Below are positions 1-5,308 of a stretch of 6,778 nt of DNA, piece after piece (the first letter of the stretch is position 1; every line of letters starts with the position of its first letter). Under the pieces are notes generated by a model, which saw nothing but the letters and a program-made list of their open reading frames with translations, searched no databases and had not been told where the DNA came from. This stretch comes from Tectiglobus sp039183375 (GTDB lineage Bacteria; Pseudomonadota; Alphaproteobacteria; Rhizobiales; Hyphomicrobiaceae): NCBI GenBank assembly GCA_039183375.1, contig JBCDBQ010000411.1:1-6778 (forward strand), read 5' to 3'. Position numbers and translations under genes: made by a program.

Positions 1-599
1 ACATGAAGACTGATGTGCCGGGCCTACTTGCAGCCGGCGAGGCAGTCGCCGGTGCCAATGGTGCCAATCGCCTCTCCGGCAACGCCATTACCGAGGCACT
101 TGTCTTCGGCCAACGTGCCGGCCGCACGGCTTCAGAGATTTCGCAAGCAGCGTCGGCACCTGAACTATCGCCAGGTGATTTCGATGCAGGCCTGTCGCTG
201 ATCGCCGCCAATGGACCCACGAACCTCAACACGGCGGCACTGTTGGCTGACTTACAGGACACGATGTCTGATGACGTGGGACCGTTCCGCACTGATGAAG
301 GGTTGCGCCGCGCAATCGCTCACATCGACCAACTCGAAGATCAGCTCGGCACAACACCGCCTGGTACACAAGGTGCGTTTGATCCGGCGCGCGTCGATTG
401 GTTCGACCTACGGAACATGTTGCTTGTTGCTCGTAGCGTCGCTGAAGCCGCGTTGCTCCGCACCGAAAGCCGCGGCGCTCATCAACGCGAAGACCATCCC
501 GGAATGTTGGATGCATGGACGCGCAATCAATTGATCGCTTTGGACGGCAACCGTGTGTCCGTCAGCAGCCGGTCAACAGCATTGCAGGAGAGTGCTTGA
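1..599 (+). CDS. Succinate dehydrogenase/fumarate reductase-type flavoprotein, C-terminal part (5' truncated by window)
   Basis: This is the C-terminal third or so of an FAD-dependent dehydrogenase/reductase of the SdhA/FrdA/L-aspartate oxidase superfamily. The frame is open to the left edge, so the ATG at 3 is internal. Numbering from that Met, residues 5-17 (VPGLLAAGEAVAG) match the 'VPGLYAAGE' strand near the flavin, and residues 19-27 (NGANRLSGN) match the HGANRLGGN motif, whose Arg (here R23) binds the substrate carboxylate in fumarate reductases. Residues about 75-165 form the helical C-terminal domain, with LRNMLLVARSVAEAALLRTE followed by the diagnostic RTESRGAHQREDHP at 153-166. The tail after this motif is short. 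Oddity: the usual His of HGANR is Asn. The ferredoxin gene starts two bases after the stop, so the two are almost certainly cotranscribed and probably exchange electrons. The substrate could be succinate/fumarate or a different acid; the part of the active site that would decide lies outside the window. Confidence 0.9.
   Translation, partial: MKTDVPGLLAAGEAVAGANGANRLSGNAITEALVFGQRAGRTASEISQAASAPELSPGDFDAGLSLIAANGPTNLNTAALLADLQDTMSDDVGPFRTDEGLRRAIAHIDQLEDQLGTTPPGTQGAFDPARVDWFDLRNMLLVARSVAEAALLRTESRGAHQREDHPGMLDAWTRNQLIALDGNRVSVSSRSTALQESA
586..592 (+). promoter_or_regulatory. Ribosome binding site for the ferredoxin gene
   Basis: AGGAGAG lies inside the last codons of the flavoprotein gene, 9 bases upstream of the ATG at 602. 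It supports that ATG rather than the earlier in-frame ATG at 515, which would overlap the flavoprotein gene by 85 bases and add residues with no resemblance to the ferredoxin family. Confidence 0.6.
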
Positions 600-601
600 G
601 C

Positions 602-943
602 ATGACCGGTACAGCACGCCTTATAGTCGCTCGCGGAACGCCCGATAGCACACACAGCAGTGATACGTTCGAGGTTCCATTCGCCGACGGACAGTCTGTA
701 CTCGATGGCTTGCGCTGGATCCGGTCGAACAAGGATCCATCGCTTGCCTTTCGGTTCTCCTGCATCAGCGCCAATGCCTGCAAGGAATGCATGATGCGCA
801 TTGACGGCAAGACCGAGTATGCATGCCTCGTACGTTTGGAAGCACGGGAAATGCTCTTAGAGCCGCTCCCAAACAAGGAGCTTGTCCGCGATCTCGTCAC
901 CGAAATTGCACCACCGGCCGAACGGCTATCAGAATCAGGTTAG
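602..943 (+). CDS. Single-domain [2Fe-2S] ferredoxin (SdhB/FrdB N-terminal-domain-like)
   Basis: The product is a 113-residue protein corresponding to only the N-terminal 2Fe-2S domain of succinate dehydrogenase/fumarate reductase iron-sulfur subunits (Fer2_3-like). Visible hallmarks are an opening beta-hairpin, FEVPFADGQSVLDGLRWI (compare 'V.....TVLDAL..I' in SdhB), cluster cysteines C54, C60, C63 and C75, and the IDGK..YAC end of the cluster-binding loop. Cys spacing is Cx5CxxCx11C; canonical SdhB and plant-type ferredoxins have Cx4CxxC. SdhB is normally about 230-260 residues and carries further 4Fe-4S and 3Fe-4S cysteines. Here the protein stops cleanly after ..LVTEIAPPAERLSESG, with no extra cysteines and no downstream frame that would continue it. 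It follows the flavoprotein gene by two bases, so it is probably the flavoprotein's electron-transfer partner in the cytoplasm. No signal peptide or membrane segment is seen. Start chosen at 602 for the RBS and minimal overlap. Confidence 0.85.
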   Translation: MTGTARLIVARGTPDSTHSSDTFEVPFADGQSVLDGLRWIRSNKDPSLAFRFSCISANACKECMMRIDGKTEYACLVRLEAREMLLEPLPNKELVRDLVTEIAPPAERLSESG

Positions 944-965
944 CGAACTCAGGCAGCCTCAGAGC
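944..965. other. 22-base convergent junction
   Basis: This is all that separates the stop of the + strand ferredoxin gene from the stop of the - strand EamA transporter gene. I see no stem followed by a T-run on either strand, so transcripts from the two arms may overlap at their 3' ends. Confidence 0.6.
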
Positions 966-1865
966 CTAAGACCCTGCCGTCTTCTTCTGTGCCAGACGCC
1001 GCTCGCGATACATCGCGTAAAGTCCGCCAGCAACGATCGCACCCAAACCGCAAACCGTCCAAAAATCTGGGATCTCACCAAACGCCAGCCATCCGATAGC
1101 AAATGCACTGACGACCTGCGCATAGGAAAACGGCTGCAATGCCGAAGCCTGCGCCATATGCATCGCCGATATCAATCCAAAGTGCCCTAGCGCGTTACAT
1201 AGACCGGCAAGAAAAAACAACCCCCAGTCTAAAAGACTAAGCGGTGTTTGCCAGAAGAACGGCGATATCAGCCCGGTCACGATATAGAGCGTGAGACCTG
1301 TCCATAACAGGCCGGTTTCCTCGCTATCCTGTGAGCTCAGATAACGGACGAGGATCTGGTAGCTGCCCCACAACAACGCGCCAATGATAGGCAGCAACGT
1401 CAGCCAGCCAAAACTGCCGAAGCCGGGACGCGCGATCATGATCATCCCGATCAGGCCGATGGCCACGGCTGACCATCGATGTATGCCAACCTTCTCACCC
1501 AGAAAGATCACAGCAAATGCCAACACCACGAGTGGCGCTGCAGACAGGATGGCCGTCACGTCACCCAATGGCAGATAGCGAAACGCTAGAATGAAAATCG
1601 CAATCTCGGTCACCAGGATCAGAGATCGTGTGATTTGCAGTAACGGAGTTTTGGTCTTGAGCGCATGACTGATGCCGCCGCGCTGCATCACCCAGATGAT
1701 GGCAACCGCCACCCATATCCAAGACCGCAACCAAAGCACCTGCCAGATGGAGTAGGTCTGCGTCAGTTGCTTGCCGATCGCGTCGCTGCTTGCGACAAGC
1801 ACCATCGCCATGATCATCAAGGCGATAGCTTTCAACGGCACGCGGCCATCCGATGCCGTAGTCAT
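966..1865 (-). CDS. EamA/DMT-superfamily transporter, 10 transmembrane helices
   Basis: The product is a 299-residue inner-membrane protein of the drug/metabolite transporter superfamily. About ten hydrophobic segments are visible (roughly 11-29, 39-60, 79-96, 99-123, 131-147, 153-172, 185-204, 212-231, 243-263, 268-286), forming two EamA repeats. Each repeat carries the typical Gly-Glu after its fourth helix: FLGEK at 121-125 and FGEIP at 262-266. The LPLGDVTAILSAAPL segment (98-112) is characteristic of the family. A basic tail (RERRLAQKK) is likely cytoplasmic, in line with the positive-inside rule. The start is well defined because an in-frame TGA lies only one codon upstream; the Shine-Dalgarno sequence is weak (GGA about 7 bases before ATG). 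It is the last gene of the leftward set, 109 bases after the DAO oxidoreductase. DMT members export or import metabolites such as amino acids, SAM or riboflavin; the substrate cannot be assigned here. Confidence 0.9.
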   Translation of the reverse strand: MTTASDGRVPLKAIALMIMAMVLVASSDAIGKQLTQTYSIWQVLWLRSWIWVAVAIIWVMQRGGISHALKTKTPLLQITRSLILVTEIAIFILAFRYLPLGDVTAILSAAPLVVLAFAVIFLGEKVGIHRWSAVAIGLIGMIMIARPGFGSFGWLTLLPIIGALLWGSYQILVRYLSSQDSEETGLLWTGLTLYIVTGLISPFFWQTPLSLLDWGLFFLAGLCNALGHFGLISAMHMAQASALQPFSYAQVVSAFAIGWLAFGEIPDFWTVCGLGAIVAGGLYAMYRERRLAQKKTAGS

Positions 1866-1974
1866 GCATCATCCATCTTGGTTATTCTGATTCCCCAACC
1901 GCCATTCTGTTGCAAACAGGTTAACGAAGCTTAGTCTGGTGCACCTTCTATTGGCAGCGAATTGCAAAACCACC
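1866..1974. other. Intergenic region between DAO oxidoreductase and EamA transporter
   Basis: This 109-base gap follows the DAO stop on the - strand. I find no convincing sigma70 promoter (no TTGACA/TATAAT pair at 16-18 bases) and no hairpin with a T-run. It contains one short inverted repeat, listed separately. The gap is long enough for a promoter of the transporter's own, so operon membership of the transporter is less secure than for the upstream genes. Confidence 0.4.
1907..1919. repeat. Short inverted repeat CTGTT-GCA-AACAG
   Basis: Perfect 5-base arms flank a 3-base centre. The repeat lies 41 bases upstream of the EamA transporter start. It could be an operator half-site pair or chance; 13 bases of this quality are not rare, and no second copy was noticed in the window. 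Confidence 0.25.
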
Positions 1975-3150
1975 TCAAGCCTTGAAGCCGACCTCCAACA
2001 ATGGCGCATTGTCCACGACGCGCTGATAGGACAAACGCGTGAGATCAATCGTGCGATACCCACTATGCAGCAGAAGTTCGCTCAGTGCGCGCCCAATCGC
2101 GGGACCCTTCTGCAATCCGGCACCGGAGAAACCTGTCGCCAAGTAGAAGTTATCGAGCTGTCCACGCCAGTTGCCGATGATGGTATTGCCATCCAGCCGA
2201 TTGATTGCATAGTGCCCGGCCCAACTGCGCTTGACCTTCAAAGACTCAAATGCCGCGAGACGATGCGCCAAAGCCGGCCAGAGTTCGTTTTCGAACTGCT
2301 CGTGCTCGTTCGCACCCACATCCCAGCGGAACCCACCAGCGGCAGATGTTTGCGTCAGGCCAGTGGCAAAGCCCCGTCCCTCCTTGCGAAACGCAACCCC
2401 GCTCGGGTCCTTTGTCAGAGGCAGATGATCAACCTCTGCATCAGTCTCAAAGTAAAACGTCGGCCGATAGAGCGGCTCGACCGGAATGGACATGCCAACC
2501 ATGGCACAGATCTCCGGTGCCCATGCGCCAGCAACATTGACAACGGCCTCAGCCGCGATGGTCTCCCCCGAGGCCAATGTGACACGATCAACAAGCCCGC
2601 CGTTGGTTCCAATAGCGGTGACACGATCCTGGACATACTCAACGCCAAGAGACTGTGCCTTACGCCGAAAACCCATAACCGCCGCATAAGGATCAATGAA
2701 ACCGTCCTGGGCGCCATAGAGACCGGCATCGACATCGTCCGTTCGCAAAAGCGGGAAGCGCTCCGCCACTTCGGACCGGCTCAACATTTCATTTGCAACG
2801 CCAGCTTCAGTTTGCAGTCGCCAGCTCTGTTCCGCGGTCGCAACATCCTCACGGCCGGCCACCAGATAAAGGTAGCCATATTCCCGGAACAGGAACTCGC
2901 CGGGCTCGCCATCGACATCCATCAGGGATGCAAAGTTCCGGTAGACCTCTTGCCCATACCGCGACATCTCGATGTTCTCGCGAAGGCCATGCATCAGGCG
3001 CACACCGCCTGCGGAACGCGGAGCTGCAGCCTGGCCGTAAGTCGGGTCCGGTTCGATCACGACGATGTTGTCAGCCGCGCCAGCCATCGCCATGTGATAG
3101 GCCGTCGACGAGCCCATGATACTGCCGCCAATAATGACAATCTTCTTCAT
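1975..3150 (-). CDS. FAD-dependent oxidoreductase, DAO family (sarcosine/D-amino-acid oxidase-like)
   Basis: The product is a predicted 391-residue flavoenzyme of the DAO/glycine oxidase/sarcosine oxidase superfamily, which oxidises C-N bonds of amines and amino acids. Residues 4-20 form the N-terminal Rossmann beta-alpha unit (IVIIGGSIMGSSTAYHM), and E33 at the end of the second strand should bind the ADP ribose. Residues 34-66 (PDPTYGQ..SAGGVR..ENIEMSRYG) match the FAD-proximal segment of FOXRED1/sarcosine-oxidase-like proteins. The C-terminal signature is GHYAINRLDGNTIIG (312-326) followed by LATGFSGAGLQKGPAIGR (337-354). Second glycine of GxGxxG is Ser. I see no Cys at the position used for covalent flavin in monomeric sarcosine oxidase, so FAD is likely non-covalent. 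The start at 3150 is preferred to the in-frame ATG at 3210 because the Rossmann strand begins here and an RBS precedes it. There is no signal peptide, so it is likely cytoplasmic. It lies 72 bases after the hydrolase gene. Substrate unknown. Confidence 0.9.
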   Translation of the reverse strand: MKKIVIIGGSIMGSSTAYHMAMAGAADNIVVIEPDPTYGQAAAPRSAGGVRLMHGLRENIEMSRYGQEVYRNFASLMDVDGEPGEFLFREYGYLYLVAGREDVATAEQSWRLQTEAGVANEMLSRSEVAERFPLLRTDDVDAGLYGAQDGFIDPYAAVMGFRRKAQSLGVEYVQDRVTAIGTNGGLVDRVTLASGETIAAEAVVNVAGAWAPEICAMVGMSIPVEPLYRPTFYFETDAEVDHLPLTKDPSGVAFRKEGRGFATGLTQTSAAGGFRWDVGANEHEQFENELWPALAHRLAAFESLKVKRSWAGHYAINRLDGNTIIGNWRGQLDNFYLATGFSGAGLQKGPAIGRALSELLLHSGYRTIDLTRLSYQRVVDNAPLLEVGFKA

Positions 3151-3153
3151 GGG

Positions 3154-3162
3154 CCTTCTCTC
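3154..3162 (-). promoter_or_regulatory. Ribosome binding site for the DAO oxidoreductase
   Basis: Read on the - strand this is GAGAGAAGG, ending 3 bases before the ATG at 3150; the GAGAG part sits at a more usual 7 bases. It supports the start at 3150 over the upstream in-frame ATG at 3210. Confidence 0.5.
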
Positions 3163-3217
3163 GGTTGCACCTGATTTTGCGACTACATCAACTATCGCGG
3201 CCTGGATCAAGCATCGA

Positions 3218-3230
3218 GTAGCCTAGCTAC
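3218..3230. repeat. Small inverted repeat GTAGC-CTA-GCTAC across the hydrolase stop codon
   Basis: Perfect 5-base arms enclose a 3-base loop formed by the hydrolase stop codon itself (TAG on the - strand). The stem has no T-run after it on the - strand, so it is not a canonical intrinsic terminator. It may be a weak RNA hairpin in the hydrolase-DAO junction or chance. Confidence 0.2.
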
Positions 3231-5193
3231 GCATCACGCCGTCATAGCGCTCGGCTGCGATGGCCACGCACAGTTCGATGTCTTCATCCATGATATATCG
3301 ATCCCGCGCTAGGTCCTGCGCCACGGCTGTCACCTTAGCAATGTAATCCTCTCGCGTCGGATACCGTGCTTCCATTGACGGTCTCGGGTCGCCGTTGCTC
3401 TGCCGCTCCGCTTCCGTCCTGGCAAACGGATGTGTAAGACCGACGTATTCGAGGATCTGTCCGTCGCCACCACTCTTCGGATGACGCACGTTGAAGCCGG
3501 TATGTGTGGCAACTGGAACCATCATATCCGGCATGCGCACGCCGCCCGTCTCGTTGCCGTCGCTATCGACGTCCGATACCCGGCATGGGTAGGCGGGACC
3601 AACTGGCTTTGCAGGAAACGATCCAATCAGTTTGTCGGCATGCTCGCCAAGATCAAGTGGATAAATTGACGGCAGAACTGCAGGATCAGGTGTCGTCAGT
3701 CCGGGGATTGCATCCAGCGTTGCCGCGACGGCCTCGCGTGTGGCGGCGGTTTGTTGCGCGGCCATCGGATAACAATTCGCGGGCGGTTCAGTTCCGTCAC
3801 GGACCCAAGCGAGAAGGTTCATAACCGCAGCCCGATAGAGCGGACGGTAGTCAACAATATTGAAGTAATTGCTGCCCCGGCTGCCGAACGCACTAACGTT
3901 CGCGAAGGGCAGAAGACCAGACACATGCTGCGTACCAGCAAACAGATAGCGGCGCACATGGCCAGGTAATTCAATGTCCGAGCCGTCAGCAGCCGACGTG
4001 TGCTGTAGCGAGGCATCACCACGCCAATACTCCGAAGACGTGTCCGTATAGAAGATCTTCGGCATGTTGCCGCTTGCGCGCTGACGGTCGAGGAGCCCGG
4101 CCAGCGCTCCTGAATGCTGATCGGTCTGCGGCTCATCGGCAAACGGGAACAAGTGACCAAAGGTCGGTGTAGGCTGCACTGATGGCTGGCCATAGCGATG
4201 ATTGAACTCACCGCGCCGCCCACCGGCAATATGAACCAGCATACCATCGAAGACCTGCCGGTCCTCTTCATCTGTGTTCATGCCAAGATGGAGAAATGTA
4301 CGCAGCAGCCGACCGCACTGCGAAATACCTTCCGCAATCGAGTGGTCAATGGTGCCTGCCAGTGGCGACTCCGGACTATGTTTGAGGAACGTTCCAAGAT
4401 CGCGAAGCGCAATCAAGCCCGCACCTGTAACCGGGCACGTGGCCGGTGTATAGATCAGGTCATAGACCTTGCCCGCTTCAAATCCACCCTCCAACCAAAC
4501 ATGCTCCGCATCGGCGACCGGTTCACCGGACTTGTCTTTTGCAAACCGCCACTTCTCGCGCGCAATCTCTTGCGCCTCACCGTACATGTGATCGCGCACC
4601 AAAAGCCGTGCTTCGGGATCATTGACGTCACGCGTCGCAATCAAGCGATGATTGCCGATCGAGCCGACATGATGATCAGTCAGAGGAAACGACGCTGTTC
4701 GCGCATTCGGCTGCACGCGCAGGTTCATCGGCGCATTAGGTACCAAAGCTTCGTTCGGCACCAGTGGTGGCTCGATGCCCATCCGCGGCCCAGGTTTCGG
4801 CACATCCCATTGCCAACCACACCAAGCCAGTGTCCAACCATGGCGCATCAGAAACGCGTCACCGGGCACGATTTCGGCACTCGGCATGAGGTCGACCGGC
4901 CCCTGATTGAGCATCCGGTTGAGAACCCGATTGCCGCGGTTGGGTGCTTCGAACAGCATCGAACGATTGCCGCCACCCTCCGGGATCAGCAGTGTTAGGT
5001 CACCAGTGAAGCGAACAGCGCCGTTGACGCGCGATGCCAAGTCGATGTCTGCAATCGGTTGATTGGCGGCAAGCGCAGGATCAACCACGTAATGGACGAT
5101 GGCATCAACGCGTTCGTACGAACCACCGCTGCCAAAGCTCTCACCGTCTTGGTACGGCTCCCGGTTCGTGATCTCCAAGCGCTCAACCGCCAT
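3223..5193 (-). CDS. Alpha/beta-hydrolase-domain protein (Abhydrolase_10 / PF20091-like)
   Basis: The product is a predicted 656-residue hydrolase. The N-terminal part (1-130) has the family's FGSGGSYERVDAIVHYVVDP stretch, then LFEAPNRGNR (80-89) and FLMRHGWTLAWCGWQWDVP (114-132). The catalytic core carries the nucleophile elbow GISQCGR at 289-295, making Ser291 the likely nucleophile; it is followed by FLHLGMNTDEEDRQVFDGMLVHIAGG, typical of the family. SSEYWRGDASLQHT (386-399, E388 a possible acid) and GTQHVSG (420-426, His423 the likely catalytic base) complete a plausible triad. Members are mostly uncharacterised esterase/lactonase-like enzymes, so the substrate is open. No signal peptide is seen. 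The start at 5193 is chosen over the in-frame ATG at 5295 because a GAGAGGG site lies 6 bases upstream and family similarity begins at this Met. It lies between the MFS gene (115-base gap) and the DAO oxidoreductase (72-base gap), so its product may feed the oxidase or be moved by the transporters. This last point is inference. Confidence 0.88.
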   Translation of the reverse strand: MAVERLEITNREPYQDGESFGSGGSYERVDAIVHYVVDPALAANQPIADIDLASRVNGAVRFTGDLTLLIPEGGGNRSMLFEAPNRGNRVLNRMLNQGPVDLMPSAEIVPGDAFLMRHGWTLAWCGWQWDVPKPGPRMGIEPPLVPNEALVPNAPMNLRVQPNARTASFPLTDHHVGSIGNHRLIATRDVNDPEARLLVRDHMYGEAQEIAREKWRFAKDKSGEPVADAEHVWLEGGFEAGKVYDLIYTPATCPVTGAGLIALRDLGTFLKHSPESPLAGTIDHSIAEGISQCGRLLRTFLHLGMNTDEEDRQVFDGMLVHIAGGRRGEFNHRYGQPSVQPTPTFGHLFPFADEPQTDQHSGALAGLLDRQRASGNMPKIFYTDTSSEYWRGDASLQHTSAADGSDIELPGHVRRYLFAGTQHVSGLLPFANVSAFGSRGSNYFNIVDYRPLYRAAVMNLLAWVRDGTEPPANCYPMAAQQTAATREAVAATLDAIPGLTTPDPAVLPSIYPLDLGEHADKLIGSFPAKPVGPAYPCRVSDVDSDGNETGGVRMPDMMVPVATHTGFNVRHPKSGGDGQILEYVGLTHPFARTEAERQSNGDPRPSMEARYPTREDYIAKVTAVAQDLARDRYIMDEDIELCVAIAAERYDGVMRS

Positions 5194-5199
5194 GACATT

Positions 5200-5206
5200 C
5201 CCTCTC
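5200..5206 (-). promoter_or_regulatory. Ribosome binding site for the hydrolase
   Basis: GAGAGGG on the - strand, 6 bases before the ATG at 5193. This good spacing decides the start against the ATG at 5295. Confidence 0.6.
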
Positions 5207-5283
5207 AGACATCGGCCAACTTCCAGCTCGACGATCAGCCTCGCACACATCCGTCCCGAGTCAATTTTCAGACCACAGTTATC

Positions 5284-5303
5284 GCCAGTGTGCAAAAACT
5301 GGC
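5284..5303. repeat. Hairpin-forming inverted repeat just after the MFS gene
   Basis: GCCAGT at 5284-5289 and ACTGGC at 5298-5303 are perfect 6-base arms around an 8-base loop, starting 6 bases after the MFS stop codon on the - strand. The sequence after the stem on the - strand is GATAACTG, not a T-run, so this is not a standard intrinsic terminator. It could attenuate transcription, protect an mRNA end, or mean nothing. Confidence 0.3.
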
Positions 5304-5308
5304 CCTAC

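Larger units (their letters stand above)
5194..5308. other. Intergenic region between MFS transporter and hydrolase
   Basis: This 115-base gap holds the inverted repeat at 5284-5303 and the hydrolase RBS at 5200-5206. A TTGACT on the - strand resembles a -35 box, but no acceptable -10 follows at 16-18 bases, so I do not call a promoter. The in-frame upstream extension of the hydrolase reading frame covers most of it, but its sequence does not look like part of the protein. Confidence 0.4.

Noticed and set aside
515..601. Longer start for the ferredoxin at 515
   Set aside because: It would overlap the flavoprotein gene by 85 bases and add residues unlike the ferredoxin domain; the ATG at 602 has an RBS and begins at the expected place.
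1939..3174. Open frame of 411 codons on the + strand, antisense to the DAO oxidoreductase
   Set aside because: Its codons lie in exact antiparallel register with the DAO gene, so it stays open only because that gene avoids TTA, CTA and TCA codons. The translation is rich in Arg, His, Cys and Thr, with no recognisable fold or motif.
4198..4998. Open frame of 266 codons on the + strand, antisense to the hydrolase
   Set aside because: Same exact antiparallel register as the real gene and same codon-bias explanation; low-complexity basic translation and no domain.
5194..5295. Longer hydrolase starting at 5295
   Set aside because: The extra 34 residues do not resemble the family or a signal peptide, and a well-spaced RBS precedes the ATG at 5193.
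5194..5308. Sigma70 promoter upstream of the hydrolase (TTGACT as -35)
   Set aside because: No hexamer close to TATAAT at 16-18 bases downstream; one box alone is not enough.
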